Notes: generated by a model from the letters alone, not told the origin. 64,000 nt of DNA from Citrobacter amalonaticus (GCF_001559075.2 NZ_CP014015.2:1798001-1862000); one strand, 5' to 3'. Positions 8,641-18,671 are shown, counted from the first letter of the stretch. Numbers and translations are program-made.

Positions 8641-10188
8641 TTAACCCGCGAGGAAAAAGCGAAATGCCGGGTTATGCGTTTCGTCGTGACACTCATAGCC
8701 CAGTTCTTGCAGTCGCGTTTCGAAATCGGGTTCGTGATCGCCCAGTTCAAACGCGGCCAGGACGCGACCATAGTCCGTGCCGTGGCTGCGGTAATGGAAC
8801 AACGAGATATTCCAGTGGGTCCCCAGCGTATGCAAGAACTTGAGCAGCGCGCCGGGTGATTCCGGAAACTCGAAGCTGAATAAACGTTCCTGTAGCGGTT
8901 TCGACGGACGTCCACCCACCATGTAACGCACGTGCAGCTTCGCCATTTCGTCGTCAGAGAGATCGACCACGCTGTAGCCACCGTCGCGCAACAGATTCAG
9001 GATCTCGGTGCGTTCTTCCATCCCCCTGCTCAGCCGGACACCGACGAAAATGCAGGCGTTCTTATCATCGGCAAAGCGATAGTTAAATTCAGTGACCGAG
9101 CGACCGCCCAGCAGCTGGCAAAACTTCAGGAAGCTGCCTTTTTCTTCCGGAATGGTCACGGCCAGCAGCGCCTCACGCTGTTCGCCCAACTCGCAACGCT
9201 CGGAAACGTAGCGCAGACCGTGGAAATTGACGTTAGCGCCGGAAAGGATATGCGCCAGACGTTCGCCGCGGATGTTGTGCTGAGCGACGTACTTTTTCAT
9301 TCCCGCCAGCGCCAGCGCGCCGGAAGGTTCTGCCACTGCGCGCACATCCTCGAACAGGTCTTTCATCGCCGCACATATCGCATCGCTATCCACGGTGATG
9401 ATGTCGTCGAGATATTCCTGGCACAGACGGAAGGTTTCATCGCCAATGCGCTTCACCGCCACGCCTTCGGCAAATAGCCCAACGCGCGGGAGATCGACCG
9501 GATGACCCGCATCCAGCGCCGCTTTCAGACAGGCGGAGTCTTCTGCTTCCACCGCAATCACTTTGATTTGCGGCATCAGCTGTTTGATCAGTACCGCAAC
9601 GCCCGCCGCCAGACCGCCGCCGCCGACCGGCACAAACACACGATCGAGATGAGCATCTTGCTGAAGTAATTCCAGCGCCAGCGTCCCCTGACCGGCAATC
9701 ACCATCGGATGATCGAATGGCGGAACCCAGGTAAAACCCTGCTGCTGCGACAGTTCAATCGCTTTCGCTTTCGCTTCATCAAAGTTTGCGCCATGCAGCA
9801 GTACTTCACCGCCGAAGCCACGAACGGCATCGACTTTGATATCCGCCGTCGCAACAGGCATCACGATCAGCGCCTTCACGCCCAGACGAGCGGAGGAAAA
9901 CGCCACGCCCTGGGCATGGTTGCCCGCAGAAGCGGTGATGACCCCGTGAGCTTTTTGCGCCTCGGTCAGCCCTGCCATCATCGCGTAAGCGCCACGAAGC
10001 TTGAAGCTGTGCACCGGCTGCCGGTCTTCGCGTTTCACCAGAATCACGTTATCCAGGCGCGATGAGAGCTTTTCCATTTTTTGTAGCGGCGTCACCTGCG
10101 CCGCCTCGTATACCGGCGCGCGGAGTACCGCACGCAGATATTCTGCCCCTTCCGGGGCCGCTGACAGAGGTTGTGATTCGGCCATCAT
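8641..10188 (-). CDS. ilvA: Threonine ammonia-lyase (threonine deaminase), biosynthetic
   Basis: Encodes 515 residues, or 514 if the second of two adjacent ATGs is used, the E. coli-like start. This PLP enzyme deaminates threonine to 2-oxobutanoate, the committed and isoleucine-inhibited step of isoleucine synthesis. The N-terminal catalytic domain carries the PLP lysine in SFKLRGA (about residue 62), SAGNHAQG and the GGGG phosphate loop (VGGGGLAAG). The C-terminal third contains two ACT-like regulatory subdomains. The first ATG overlaps the ilvD stop as TGATG, so ilvA is translationally coupled as the last gene of the operon. Confidence 0.98.
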   Translation of the reverse strand: MMAESQPLSAAPEGAEYLRAVLRAPVYEAAQVTPLQKMEKLSSRLDNVILVKREDRQPVHSFKLRGAYAMMAGLTEAQKAHGVITASAGNHAQGVAFSSARLGVKALIVMPVATADIKVDAVRGFGGEVLLHGANFDEAKAKAIELSQQQGFTWVPPFDHPMVIAGQGTLALELLQQDAHLDRVFVPVGGGGLAAGVAVLIKQLMPQIKVIAVEAEDSACLKAALDAGHPVDLPRVGLFAEGVAVKRIGDETFRLCQEYLDDIITVDSDAICAAMKDLFEDVRAVAEPSGALALAGMKKYVAQHNIRGERLAHILSGANVNFHGLRYVSERCELGEQREALLAVTIPEEKGSFLKFCQLLGGRSVTEFNYRFADDKNACIFVGVRLSRGMEERTEILNLLRDGGYSVVDLSDDEMAKLHVRYMVGGRPSKPLQERLFSFEFPESPGALLKFLHTLGTHWNISLFHYRSHGTDYGRVLAAFELGDHEPDFETRLQELGYECHDETHNPAFRFFLAG

Positions 10189-12038
10189 CAGCCTCCCAGT
10201 TTCGATTTATCGCGGACCGCGCCTTTATCGGCGCTGGTCGCCAGACTGGCATAGGCGCGCAGCGCAAACGACACCTGACGCTGACGATCTTTCGGTGTCC
10301 AGGCTTTGTCGCCGCGTGCTTCCTGTGCTTCACGACGCGCCGCAATTTCCGCATCGCTCAGTTGCAGCTGAATGCCACGGTTCGGAATATCGATAGCAAT
10401 CATGTCACCGTCTTCAATGATCGCGATATTGCCACCGCTGGCCGCTTCCGGTGAAACGTGACCAATGGAGAGACCAGAAGTGCCGCCAGAGAAACGACCA
10501 TCGGTAACCAGCGCGCACGCTTTGCCGAGGCCCATCGATTTGAGGAAGGTGGTCGGGTAGAGCATTTCCTGCATCCCCGGTCCGCCTTTCGGCCCTTCGT
10601 AGCGGATCACAACCACATCGCCTGCTACCACTTTGCCGCCGAGAATAGCGTCAACCGCCTCATCCTGGCTTTCATACACTTTGGCCGGGCCAGTGAATTT
10701 CAGAATGCTGTCATCCACGCCGGCGGTTTTGACGATGCAACCATTCTCCGCGAAGTTACCGTAAAGTACCGCCAGACCACCATCTTTGCTGTAGGCATGT
10801 TCCAGCGAACGAATACAACCCTCAGCGCGATCGTCATCCAGCGAGTCCCAGCGGCAATCCTGCGAGAACGCTTCTGTGGTACGAATACCCGCAGGGCCTG
10901 CGCGGAACATCTGCTTCACGGCGTCATCTTGCGTCACCGTGATGTCATACTGCTCAAGGGTTTGCGGCAGCGTCAGCCCCAGCACGTTCTTCACGTCCCG
11001 GTTCAACAGGCTCGCGCGATCCAGCTCTCCCAAAATCCCCAGCACCCCGCCCGCACGGTGAACATCTTCCATGTGGTATTTCTGCGTACTCGGCGCCACT
11101 TTGCACAGCTGCGGCACTTTACGGGAAAGCTTGTCGATATCACTCATCGTGAAGTCGATCTCCGCTTCCTGCGCCGCCGCCAGTAAGTGCAGAACGGTAT
11201 TGGTGGAACCGCCCATCGCGATATCCAGCGTCATGGCGTTTTCAAACGCCGCCTTGCTGGCAATGTTGCGCGGCAGCGCGGAGGCGTCATCCTGCTCGTA
11301 ATAACGTTTAGTCAGCTCAACAATGCGTTTACCGGCATTGAGGAACAACTGTTTACGGTCGGCGTGGGTCGCCAGCAGAGAACCGTTACCCGGCTGCGAC
11401 AGGCCCAATGCTTCGGTCAGGCAGTTCATCGAGTTTGCGGTAAACATCCCGGAACAGGAACCGCAGGTCGGACAGGCGGAACGTTCAACCTGATTACTCT
11501 GATCGTCAGACACTTTCGGGTCTGCACCCTGAATCATGGCATCAACCAGATCGAGCTTGATGATTTTGTCAGACAGCTTAGTTTTCCCGGCCTCCATCGG
11601 ACCGCCGGAAACGAAGATCACCGGAATATTCAGGCGCAGGGAGGCCATCAGCATCCCCGGGGTGATTTTGTCGCAGTTGGAGATACAGACCATCGCATCG
11701 GCGCAATGGGCATTCACCATATACTCCACCGAGTCGGCGATCAGCTCGCGCGACGGCAGTGAATAAAGCATGCCCCCGTGGCCCATGGCGATACCATCAT
11801 CCACGGCAATGGTATTGAACTCTTTAGCCACGCCGCCGGACGCTTCAATCTGCTCAGCGACCAGTTTACCGAGATCGCGCAGGTGCACGTGCCCTGGCAC
11901 AAACTGGGTGAATGAGTTCACGACGGCAATGATCGGTTTGCCAAAATCGGCATCCGTCATTCCGGTTGCGCGCCACAGCGCGCGGGCTCCTGCCATATTG
12001 CGGCCATGAGTGGTGGTGGCGGAACGGTACTTAGGCAT
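10188..12038 (-). CDS. ilvD: Dihydroxy-acid dehydratase
   Basis: Encodes 616 residues of the IlvD/Edd family, an iron-sulfur enzyme that dehydrates dihydroxy acids to 2-oxo acids for valine and isoleucine. Cluster-ligand regions are visible as [10 protein letters not shown] and [17 protein letters not shown]. Other conserved segments are [12 protein letters not shown] and [16 protein letters not shown]. Length equals the E. coli enzyme. A full-length ERIC element occupies the gap to the upstream gene ilvE, so ilvD may be translated from a separately processed message. Confidence 0.98.
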   Translation of the reverse strand: MPKYRSATTTHGRNMAGARALWRATGMTDADFGKPIIAVVNSFTQFVPGHVHLRDLGKLVAEQIEASGGVAKEFNTIAVDDGIAMGHGGMLYSLPSRELIADSVEYMVNAHCADAMVCISNCDKITPGMLMASLRLNIPVIFVSGGPMEAGKTKLSDKIIKLDLVDAMIQGADPKVSDDQSNQVERSACPTCGSCSGMFTANSMNCLTEALGLSQPGNGSLLATHADRKQLFLNAGKRIVELTKRYYEQDDASALPRNIASKAAFENAMTLDIAMGGSTNTVLHLLAAAQEAEIDFTMSDIDKLSRKVPQLCKVAPSTQKYHMEDVHRAGGVLGILGELDRASLLNRDVKNVLGLTLPQTLEQYDITVTQDDAVKQMFRAGPAGIRTTEAFSQDCRWDSLDDDRAEGCIRSLEHAYSKDGGLAVLYGNFAENGCIVKTAGVDDSILKFTGPAKVYESQDEAVDAILGGKVVAGDVVVIRYEGPKGGPGMQEMLYPTTFLKSMGLGKACALVTDGRFSGGTSGLSIGHVSPEAASGGNIAIIEDGDMIAIDIPNRGIQLQLSDAEIAARREAQEARGDKAWTPKDRQRQVSFALRAYASLATSADKGAVRDKSKLGG

Positions 12039-12062
12039 GCGTTATTTACTCCTGGTGTCTGT

Positions 12063-12186
12063 TTTCCCTTCATACTTCACGCCACAGGTGCGTTGGCTGC
12101 CTCACTCATCCCTGTCACTTACAACGGTAAGCTCCAGGGAATTCGCTGTGTTGCCGCCTTCCTGTGACGCGAATTATTTTGGGAAT
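12063..12186. repeat. ERIC element between ilvE and ilvD
   Basis: A roughly 124-bp imperfect palindrome whose ends are TTTCCCTTCATACTTC and GCGAATTATTTTGGGAA. The centre contains the conserved ERIC core (GTCACTTAC...GTAAGCTCCAGGGAATTC), the region used for the standard ERIC primers. It lies within a transcribed operon gap. Confidence 0.87.
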
Positions 12187-12199
12187 AATAATTTTTTTG

Positions 12200-13129
12200 T
12201 TATGAATTTACCTGATCCAACCAGCCCCATTTGTCCTCGGTTTCACCGGTAAACAGGCCGAAGAACGCTTGCTGGATGCGTTTGGTGACCGGACCACAGC
12301 GGCCTTCGCCCACCTGGATGCCGTCAACGCTGCGAACCGGGGTGATTTCCGCCGCGGTACCAGACATGAAGACTTCATCCGCCAGATACAGGGATTCGCG
12401 GGACAGAACCTGCTCGCGGACTTCAATACCCAGTTCTTTCGCCAGTTTAATGATGGCGTCACGGGTGATCCCCGGCAGCGCGGAAGAGGTAAACGGCGGG
12501 GTAAATAGCACACCGTCTTTCACTTCAAACAGGTTTTCACCGGCGCCTTCGGAGATATAACCATTCACATCCAGCGCAATACCTTCCTGATAGCCATGAC
12601 GACGCGCTTCGCTACCGACCAGAAGTGAAGAAAGGTAGTTACCGCCCGCTTTTGCCGCGGTCGGGATAGTGTTAGGTGCGGCACGGTTCCACGACGAAAC
12701 CATTGCATCGATCCCCTGTTCCAGCGCTTCAGCGCCCAGGTACGCGCCCCAGGGGAACGCGGCAATGATGACGTCGGTGGAGTATCCCGGAGGCGGGTTC
12801 ACGCCCATACCCACATCGCCAACAAATACCAGCGGGCGAATATAAGCGCTGGTCAGGTTATTTTTACGGATCACCTCACGGCAGGCTTCCATCAGTTCAT
12901 CCACGCTCTGAGAGACCGGGAAACGATAAATTTTGGCTGAGTCATGCAGGCGTTGCATATGTTCGCGATGACGGAACACCACCGGGCCTTTGTGCGAGTC
13001 ATAGCAACGGATGCCTTCAAAGACAGACGTACCGTAGTGCAGCGCGTGGGACATTACGTGAACTTTCGCGTCTTCCCAACGAACCATCTCGCCATTGAAC
13101 CAAATGTAATCAGCTTTTTTCGTCGTCAT
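12200..13129 (-). CDS. ilvE: Branched-chain-amino-acid aminotransferase
   Basis: Encodes 309 residues of the class IV PLP aminotransferase fold. It transfers an amino group from glutamate to the 2-oxo acids of valine, isoleucine and leucine. AAKAGGNYLSSLL holds the PLP lysine near residue 160. LDVNGYISEGAGENLFEV and the late SGTAAEITPVRSVDG are the class signature and cofactor-binding segments. The length matches E. coli. It follows ilvM by 18 bp in the operon. Confidence 0.98.
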   Translation of the reverse strand: MTTKKADYIWFNGEMVRWEDAKVHVMSHALHYGTSVFEGIRCYDSHKGPVVFRHREHMQRLHDSAKIYRFPVSQSVDELMEACREVIRKNNLTSAYIRPLVFVGDVGMGVNPPPGYSTDVIIAAFPWGAYLGAEALEQGIDAMVSSWNRAAPNTIPTAAKAGGNYLSSLLVGSEARRHGYQEGIALDVNGYISEGAGENLFEVKDGVLFTPPFTSSALPGITRDAIIKLAKELGIEVREQVLSRESLYLADEVFMSGTAAEITPVRSVDGIQVGEGRCGPVTKRIQQAFFGLFTGETEDKWGWLDQVNS

Positions 13130-13147
13130 TTCTTCTTCCTGTCACGC

Positions 13148-13411
13148 TTACGCGCGGATTTGTTGTGATGTTGTTGTGCTCTGGCAGATGGCAACATGTG
13201 CCACATCCACCAGCTTACTTAACTGACTAAACAGTAAGTCGACCGACCGTGGGCTGGCAACGGTCAATTCGATATTTATATTCTGCGCGTCACGGGCGGC
13301 TTCCATATTCATGGCACATACCTGAAAACCACGGTGACGTACCACACGTAAAACACGTTCCAGCGTTTCCGGGTTAAAGCGAGCCTCTACGGCGACCTGA
13401 TGTTGCATCAT
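13148..13411 (-). CDS. ilvM: Acetolactate synthase II small subunit
   Basis: Encodes 87 residues, a single ACT-type domain ([26 protein letters not shown]). It is the regulatory subunit that binds IlvG to form valine-resistant acetohydroxyacid synthase II. It overlaps the ilvG stop by 4 bases (ATGA), a standard arrangement for equal subunit production. The C-terminal residues [13 protein letters not shown] resemble the E. coli protein. Confidence 0.97.
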   Translation of the reverse strand: MMQHQVAVEARFNPETLERVLRVVRHRGFQVCAMNMEAARDAQNINIELTVASPRSVDLLFSQLSKLVDVAHVAICQSTTTSQQIRA

Positions 13412-15054
13412 GATAATTTCTCCAGCATTTCAGAGTTGCTGGCGCCAGGCGGCACCAGTGGCCAGACATTCTCAAGTTCGTCGATTGAGACATGAAGCAG
13501 GTATGGCCCGTCGCTGTTCAGCAGGGTATCGAGTGCCGCTTCAACCTGGTCTTTTCGGGTGATGTGTTGGCCAGGGATGCCGAAGGCGCTGGCTAACCTG
13601 AGGAAATCGGGGTTATCGGTCAGGGTGGTTTCGCTATATCGTTCCTGGAAAAACAGCTGCTGCCATTGTCGAACCATGCCTAACCGTTGGTTATCCAGTA
13701 AAACTATCTTCAACGGTAACTGCTTACGTTTTACGGTGCCCAGCTCCTGAACATTCATCATGAAGGAGCCGTCACCGGAGATACAGATAACAGTGTCGTC
13801 CGGTCGCGCAACCTGCGCCCCAACGGCAGCCGGTAAACCAAAGCCCATCGTGCCTAAGCCGCTGGAGGTGATGAAATTCTCCGGGCGACTGTACGTCATA
13901 TGTTGTGCAGACCACATCTGATGCTGGCCGACATCCGTCGTTACTACACTGTTTTCAGGCTTACGTTCCGACAGCTGTTTCAACAGCAGCGGCGCGTAGA
14001 TAGCCTCTCCGGGATGATCGTAACGCCAGGTGTGGTCAGTACGCAGTTCCGCATTACGCTGACGCCATTCATCGATGTCGACCGGCTGTTGCAGTGCAGG
14101 CAGCAGCGCATTCAAATCGCCCTGCAAGGTGACATGCGCCCGGCGCAGTTTGTTCAGTTCGGCCGGGTCGATATCCATGTGGATCACGCTGGCATGCGGC
14201 GCGAAGGTATCCAGTTTACCGGTCACCCGGTCATCAAAACGTGCGCCTACCGCAATCAGCAAATCACACTCCTGAACGGCGAAGTTCGCGGCTTTGGTGC
14301 CATGCATGCCAAGCATCCCCAGATAGTAGGGATAATCCGCCTCGACAGCACCCAGTCCTTTCAGCGTGCAGGTGACAGGCATTTGCGTTACCGCAATAAA
14401 CTCACGCAGCGCCGGAACCGCCTGCGCCATTCCTACGCCGCCGCCCACGTACAGCATCGGTTTTTGCGCCTGGGCCAGCATTTTTCGTGCCTGCTCAACG
14501 TCAGCCTGAGGGAAAACAGCCGCGTTTTCGACGGTCGTGAAATACGGCTCCAGCGCTCCGCTGGCTAACTGGATATCTTTCGGGATATCAACCAGAACCG
14601 GACCCGGACGACCGGTATTAGCGACCTCAAATGCCTCGGCCATGATGCGTGGCAACTCTTCCAGCGACTGCACCAGGAAACTGTGCTTGGTACAAGCCAG
14701 CGACAGCCCCAATACGTCCACTTCCTGAAACGCATCAGTGCCGATGAGCGGCGCAGCAACCTGCCCGGTGATCGCTACAACAGGGACCGAATCTAACAGC
14801 GCATCCGCAAGTCCGGTGATTAGGTTGGTTGCCCCCGGACCAGAAGTGGCGATGCAGACACCCGTTTTACCGGTGGAACGGGCATAGCCAATGGCTGCGA
14901 TCGCAGCCCCCTGTTCATGTCGGCACAGGAGGTGTTCCACGCCACCGTCGTACAACGCATCGTAGACCGGCATAATTGCGCCACCGGGATAGCCGAATAC
15001 TGTCTCGACACCCTGTGCACGCAACGCATGTACCACCCACTGTGCTCCATTCAT
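13408..15054 (-). CDS. ilvG: Acetolactate synthase II large subunit (intact)
   Basis: Encodes 548 residues of the thiamine diphosphate enzyme that condenses pyruvate with pyruvate or 2-oxobutanoate. The catalytic Glu lies in [16 protein letters not shown] near residue 47, and the ThDP/Mg2+ motif in [14 protein letters not shown]. The frame is continuous. In E. coli K-12 this gene carries a frameshift that makes the strain valine-sensitive, so this strain should have functional AHAS II. It starts 2 bases after the ilvX stop codon. Confidence 0.98.
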   Translation of the reverse strand: MNGAQWVVHALRAQGVETVFGYPGGAIMPVYDALYDGGVEHLLCRHEQGAAIAAIGYARSTGKTGVCIATSGPGATNLITGLADALLDSVPVVAITGQVAAPLIGTDAFQEVDVLGLSLACTKHSFLVQSLEELPRIMAEAFEVANTGRPGPVLVDIPKDIQLASGALEPYFTTVENAAVFPQADVEQARKMLAQAQKPMLYVGGGVGMAQAVPALREFIAVTQMPVTCTLKGLGAVEADYPYYLGMLGMHGTKAANFAVQECDLLIAVGARFDDRVTGKLDTFAPHASVIHMDIDPAELNKLRRAHVTLQGDLNALLPALQQPVDIDEWRQRNAELRTDHTWRYDHPGEAIYAPLLLKQLSERKPENSVVTTDVGQHQMWSAQHMTYSRPENFITSSGLGTMGFGLPAAVGAQVARPDDTVICISGDGSFMMNVQELGTVKRKQLPLKIVLLDNQRLGMVRQWQQLFFQERYSETTLTDNPDFLRLASAFGIPGQHITRKDQVEAALDTLLNSDGPYLLHVSIDELENVWPLVPPGASNSEMLEKLS

Positions 15055-15056
15055 AG

Positions 15057-15107
15057 TTAGTTCCCCGTCGTAAATCTTAAGAAACAGAATTTTATGCTGT
15101 TATTCAT
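15057..15107 (-). CDS. ilvX: Small protein IlvX (16 residues)
   Basis: A 17-codon reading frame lies between the attenuator and ilvG and encodes [16 protein letters not shown], close to the verified E. coli IlvX. GAGGAAC lies 4-5 bases upstream of its ATG, and its TAA ends 2 bases before the ilvG ATG, so translation of the two is probably linked. Its function is unknown. It may simply deliver ribosomes to ilvG. Confidence 0.85.
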   Translation of the reverse strand: MNNSIKFCFLRFTTGN

Positions 15108-15135
15108 TTTCTGTTCCTCTGTTGTGTTTTTAAGG

Positions 15136-15172
15136 TCAAAAAAAACCCCCGGACCTTTCGGTGCGGGGGTCT
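15136..15172 (-). terminator. ilvGMEDA attenuator terminator
   Basis: On the minus strand CCCCCGCACC and GGTCCGGGGG pair around a GAAA loop and are followed by eight T residues. It lies after ilvL and before ilvX-ilvG, and is the premature terminator of the classical ilv attenuation system. Confidence 0.95.
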
Positions 15173-15193
15173 TAGTTCGTTAAGGCTTGATTC

Positions 15194-15292
15194 TTAAGCC
15201 TTTCCTCGTCCAAGTGCAGCCCCGCACGGTGGGATAATAATCACCACCACGCTAATCACGACCAGGCTAATCACTCGTAGAAGGGCTGTCAT
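15194..15292 (-). CDS. ilvL: ilvGMEDA operon leader peptide
   Basis: Encodes a 32-residue leader in which 15 residues are Leu, Val or Ile, clustered between residues 4 and 20 (VVISVVVIII). Ribosome stalling at these codons when branched-chain aminoacyl-tRNAs are scarce prevents formation of the downstream terminator. The start at 15292 reproduces the known E. coli peptide; the longer upstream frame is not needed. It ends GRGKA before the attenuator stem. Confidence 0.96.
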   Translation of the reverse strand: MTALLRVISLVVISVVVIIIPPCGAALGRGKA

Positions 15293-15627
15293 TTTTGTCG
15301 ATTCTTGCATCTTGTTCGAAGGAATACCTAAAGAGTTACCATAGATTTCGCCAATAGCACAAGATTTTTTTCTTTTCATTTTTCTGACTCAGCTAACGGA
15401 TTAATGAAAAATCATTGTTTTTTATACAAAAACAAAGAATTGAAAAAAATTCACTTTCCGGGCGAGAGTAAACCTCTTTTTCAGAAGGCCAGGGAAAGGG
15501 GAAACCTGACTGCGAGCCCCCTTCCAGTAAAAGAGAAAGCCCAGGAAAATTGCATTAAAAGTGCGGAATCCGCTGCGAATAAACATTATTTTGCAATGAT
15601 ATTGCAGAAAAGAGTTCAGACATAATA
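15293..15627. promoter_or_regulatory. AT-rich divergent control region of ilvL and comM
   Basis: This 335-bp gap separates leftward ilvL from rightward comM and must hold both promoters. On the minus strand TATGGT (15338-15343), about 45 bases before the ilvL ATG, matches the position where I recall the main E. coli ilv promoter. The only -35-like hexamer I see (TTGTGC, 15357-15362) leaves just 13 bp, so the exact boxes are uncertain. I see no gene here. Confidence 0.5.
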
Positions 15628-15645
15628 GTGGCATCTGGAGGGGCT

Positions 15646-17166
15646 ATGTCACTGTCAATTGTTCATACACGCGCTGCGCTGGGTATCAATGCACCGGCGA
15701 TTACTATCGAAGTGCATATCAGCAACGGTTTACCCGGTTTAACACTGGTGGGGTTACCAGAAACGACCGTCAAAGAGGCGCGCGACCGGGTACGCAGCGC
15801 GATCATTAATAGCGGATATGACTTTCCCGCAAAGAAAATCACCATCAATCTCGCCCCTGCTGATCTTCCCAAAGAGGGCGGGAGATATGATTTACCTATT
15901 GCTGTGGCGCTTCTGGTTGCATCTGAGCAGCTTACAACCCATAAACTCGACCAATATGAGTTAGTGGGTGAATTAGCGCTTACAGGTGCGTTACGCGGCG
16001 TTCCCGGCGCCATATCCAGTGCAACCGAAGCGATACGGGCGGGAAGGGGCATTATCGTGGCAAAAGAGAACGAAGAAGAAGTCGGGCTGATTGAGGGTGA
16101 AGGATGTCTGGTTGCCGATCATCTACAAGCCGTCTGTGCCTTCCTGGAAGAAAAACATGACCTTAGCCATCCTGTTGTCAGCAACGAAACTATCAGTGTG
16201 TCATCTGACGATCTCAGCGACATTATTGGTCAGGAGCAAGGGAAGCGCAGTCTTGAGATCACCGCCGCGGGTGGGCACAATCTGCTGTTAGTTGGCCCAC
16301 CGGGTACAGGGAAAACGATGCTTGCCAGCCGTCTTAATGGTCTGTTGCCGGCATTAAGTAACGAAGAAGCCCTGGAAAGCGCTGCCATCCTCAGTCTGGT
16401 TAATTCAACCAGCGTGCAAAAATTGTGGAAACACCGACCTTTTCGCTCACCACACCACAGCGCATCCCTGACCGCGATGGTCGGTGGCGGTACCATCCCC
16501 GCGCCAGGCGAAATTTCTTTGGCACACAATGGCATACTGTTTCTTGATGAGTTGCCTGAGTTTGAACGACGGACATTAGATGCTCTACGTGAACCGATAG
16601 AGTCCGGTCAGATCCACCTTTCGCGCACGCGCGCTAAGATCACTTATCCTGCGCGCTTTCAATTGGTGGCGGCAATGAATCCCAGTCCCACGGGTCATTA
16701 TCAGGGCAACCATAGCCGCAATACGCCTGAACAGACATTACGCTATCTCAGTCGGCTATCGGGCCCCTTTCTGGACCGCTTTGATCTTTCTCTTGAGATC
16801 CCTCTCCCGCCGCCTGGCATACTCAGCCAGCCCGGTGTAAAGGGAGAAAGCAGCCTTACAGTTAAACAACGGGTCATTGCAGCACGGGAACGTCAGCATA
16901 AACGCCAGGGAAAACTGAATGCGCACCTGCAAAACAGGGAGATACGTGAACACTGTCCGTTAACGGACGAAGACGCGCAGTGGCTTGAAGAGACACTCAT
17001 CCATCTTGGATTGTCTATACGGGCCTGGCAGCGGTTATTGAAGGTATCGAGGACTATTGCCGATCTGGCGCAAGCCGAAGACATTTCACGGAGACACTTG
17101 CAGGAAGCCGTCAGCTACCGGGCGATAGATCGACTGCTTGCTCACCTGCAGAAACAACTGACATAA
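15646..17166 (+). CDS. comM: ComM/YifB family Mg-chelatase-like AAA+ ATPase
   Basis: Encodes 506 residues starting MSLSIVHTRA. GGAGG sits about 6 bases before the ATG at 15646, and the length then equals E. coli YifB. It has an N-terminal Lon-protease-like fold domain (VHISNGLPGLTLVGLPE), a Mg-chelatase-type AAA+ core with Walker A GPPGTGKT and LFLDELPEFERR, and a C-terminal helical lid. ComM is a hexameric branch-migration helicase that aids integration of DNA during natural transformation in Vibrio. Its role in enteric bacteria is less clear. Neighbours do not add information. Confidence 0.95.
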   Translation: MSLSIVHTRAALGINAPAITIEVHISNGLPGLTLVGLPETTVKEARDRVRSAIINSGYDFPAKKITINLAPADLPKEGGRYDLPIAVALLVASEQLTTHKLDQYELVGELALTGALRGVPGAISSATEAIRAGRGIIVAKENEEEVGLIEGEGCLVADHLQAVCAFLEEKHDLSHPVVSNETISVSSDDLSDIIGQEQGKRSLEITAAGGHNLLLVGPPGTGKTMLASRLNGLLPALSNEEALESAAILSLVNSTSVQKLWKHRPFRSPHHSASLTAMVGGGTIPAPGEISLAHNGILFLDELPEFERRTLDALREPIESGQIHLSRTRAKITYPARFQLVAAMNPSPTGHYQGNHSRNTPEQTLRYLSRLSGPFLDRFDLSLEIPLPPPGILSQPGVKGESSLTVKQRVIAARERQHKRQGKLNAHLQNREIREHCPLTDEDAQWLEETLIHLGLSIRAWQRLLKVSRTIADLAQAEDISRRHLQEAVSYRAIDRLLAHLQKQLT

Positions 17167-17190
17167 AAAAAGGGCCTTCGCCCTTTTTTT
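17165..17190. terminator. Bidirectional terminator between comM and maoP
   Basis: AAAAAAAGGGC and GCCCTTTTTTT form a stem with a CTTC loop, with A and T runs on either side, so it can terminate both convergent genes. Confidence 0.92.
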
Positions 17191-17191
17191 A

Positions 17192-17530
17192 TTAGTCATC
17201 AGACTCTGTGTAGTCCTCAGCACCTTCCATCTGCGGTTTACCGCCGGACAGGGTGTGGAAACGTTTTGGACGCTTGATACGCGTCATATATTTGGACCAG
17301 ACGCGTTCCGCTTCGGTCACTGGCTCACGTTCACCACGACATACCGCGACAAAGAGCTTCTCTTCTTCGGTAACCGGCTCGCGTTTGCCCAGATCCAGCT
17401 CGTTGAAGGCATAACCATGACGTTCAAGCAGTTGCGCCTCTTTGATGGTGAAATCACCATGACGAGAGAATCCGCGTGGATAATATTTGTTGTCGAAATA
17501 TCGATTAGTCGTCGTAAAGCTTTCCGCCAT
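17192..17530 (-). CDS. maoP: Macrodomain Ori organisation protein MaoP
   Basis: Encodes 112 residues almost identical to E. coli MaoP (formerly YifE), including [18 protein letters not shown] and [20 protein letters not shown]. In E. coli MaoP, together with a short cis-acting site called maoS near its gene, organises the Ori macrodomain. Its position about 22 kb from oriC here fits that role. It is divergent from hdfR across a 119-bp gap that could hold maoS, but I cannot identify the site by eye. The acidic C-terminus ([11 protein letters not shown]) is conserved. Confidence 0.96.
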   Translation of the reverse strand: MAESFTTTNRYFDNKYYPRGFSRHGDFTIKEAQLLERHGYAFNELDLGKREPVTEEEKLFVAVCRGEREPVTEAERVWSKYMTRIKRPKRFHTLSGGKPQMEGAEDYTESDD

Positions 17531-17649
17531 CCTGCACGCTCCTAATTCTTTTGGCCGAGCTATTTATGGCGCGGAGTATTAGTTACGCTTGACAGAGTGT
17601 AAAACAAAACATTTAAATCATAACGACAAATAATTTTGCGGAGAGCACT

Positions 17650-18483
17650 GTGGATACGGAATTGTTAAAAACTTTCCTGGAAGTTAGCCGAACGCGCCAC
17701 TTTGGCCGGGCTGCGGAAGCGCTCTACCTGACTCAGTCGGCGGTAAGCTTTCGCATCAGACAGTTGGAAAATCAACTGGGTGTGAATCTTTTTACCCGCC
17801 ACAGAAATAATATCCGCTTAACGGCGGCCGGCGAGAAGCTTCTGCCCTATGCAGAAACGCTGATGAATACATGGCAGGCAGCACGCAAAGAGGTCGCCCA
17901 TACATCACGGCATAATGAATTTTCAATCGGCGCCAGCGCCTCTCTGTGGGAGTGCATGCTCAACGGCTGGTTGGGACGTTTGTATCAGTCACAAGAGCCC
18001 CAGAACGGTCTGCAATTCGAAGCCCGTATTGCGCAGCGCCAGTCACTGGTAAAACAGTTGCATGAACGTCAGCTTGATCTGCTTATCACCACAGAAGCCC
18101 CAAAAATGGATGAGTTTAGCAGTCAGTTACTGGGGTATTTCACCCTGGCGTTATATTGCGCCAGCCCTTCAACGATGAAAGAGGCTCTGAACTATCTGCG
18201 CCTGGAGTGGGGACCGGACTTTCAACAGAACGAAGTGGGTTTGATTGCCGCCGATGAAGTCCCGGTACTCACCACCAGTTCTGCTGAACTGGCCAGACAG
18301 CAACTTCACGCTCTGAACGGTTGCACCTGGTTACCCACGCGTTGGGCAAAAGAGAAAGGTGGGTTGCATACCGTTGCAGATAGCGCAACGCTTTCACGTC
18401 CGTTGTACGCTATTTGGCTGCAAAATAGTGATAAACATGCACTGATCAAAGATCTTCTAAAGATAGATGTGCTGGAAGAGTAA
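17650..18483 (+). CDS. hdfR: LysR-type regulator HdfR
   Basis: Encodes 277 residues, GTG start at 17650, with an N-terminal helix-turn-helix ([20 protein letters not shown]) and a LysR effector domain. E. coli HdfR represses the flagellar master operon flhDC and affects other loci. The last residues (IDVLEE) are slightly shorter than the 279-residue E. coli form. It is convergent with the rrnC operon. Confidence 0.95.
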   Translation: MDTELLKTFLEVSRTRHFGRAAEALYLTQSAVSFRIRQLENQLGVNLFTRHRNNIRLTAAGEKLLPYAETLMNTWQAARKEVAHTSRHNEFSIGASASLWECMLNGWLGRLYQSQEPQNGLQFEARIAQRQSLVKQLHERQLDLLITTEAPKMDEFSSQLLGYFTLALYCASPSTMKEALNYLRLEWGPDFQQNEVGLIAADEVPVLTTSSAELARQQLHALNGCTWLPTRWAKEKGGLHTVADSATLSRPLYAIWLQNSDKHALIKDLLKIDVLEE

Positions 18484-18550
18484 GAAAAAACGAGGTTGGC
18501 AAGGATGCCAGAAAAGGAAGAGATCGGTATCTGGAGGTGTGTTTTACAGA

Positions 18551-18581
18551 CAAAAAAAATCCTTAGCAGATGCTAAGGATT
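18551..18581 (-). terminator. Terminator of the rrnC operon
   Basis: On the minus strand ATCCTTAGCA and TGCTAAGGAT pair around a 2-nt loop and are followed by a run of eight T residues. It lies just after tRNA-Trp, so the two distal tRNAs are part of the ribosomal transcript. Confidence 0.93.
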
Positions 18582-18587
18582 ATTTTC

Positions 18588-18663
18588 TGGCAGGGGCGGA
18601 GAGACTCGAACTCCCAACACCCGGTTTTGGAGACCGGTGCTCTACCAATTGAACTACGCCCCT
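18588..18663 (-). tRNA. trpT: tRNA-Trp (anticodon CCA)
   Basis: A 76-nt tRNA gene beginning AGGGGCGTAG and ending with an encoded CCA. The anticodon loop reads TCTCCAAAA. It is identical in layout to the distal tRNA of E. coli rrnC. Confidence 0.98.
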
Positions 18664-18671
18664 AATTAGGG

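Noticed and set aside
15404..15625. A 73-codon frame in the ilvL-comM gap
   Set aside because: It has no clear ribosome site or resemblance to a known protein, and it lies in the promoter region of two divergent genes.
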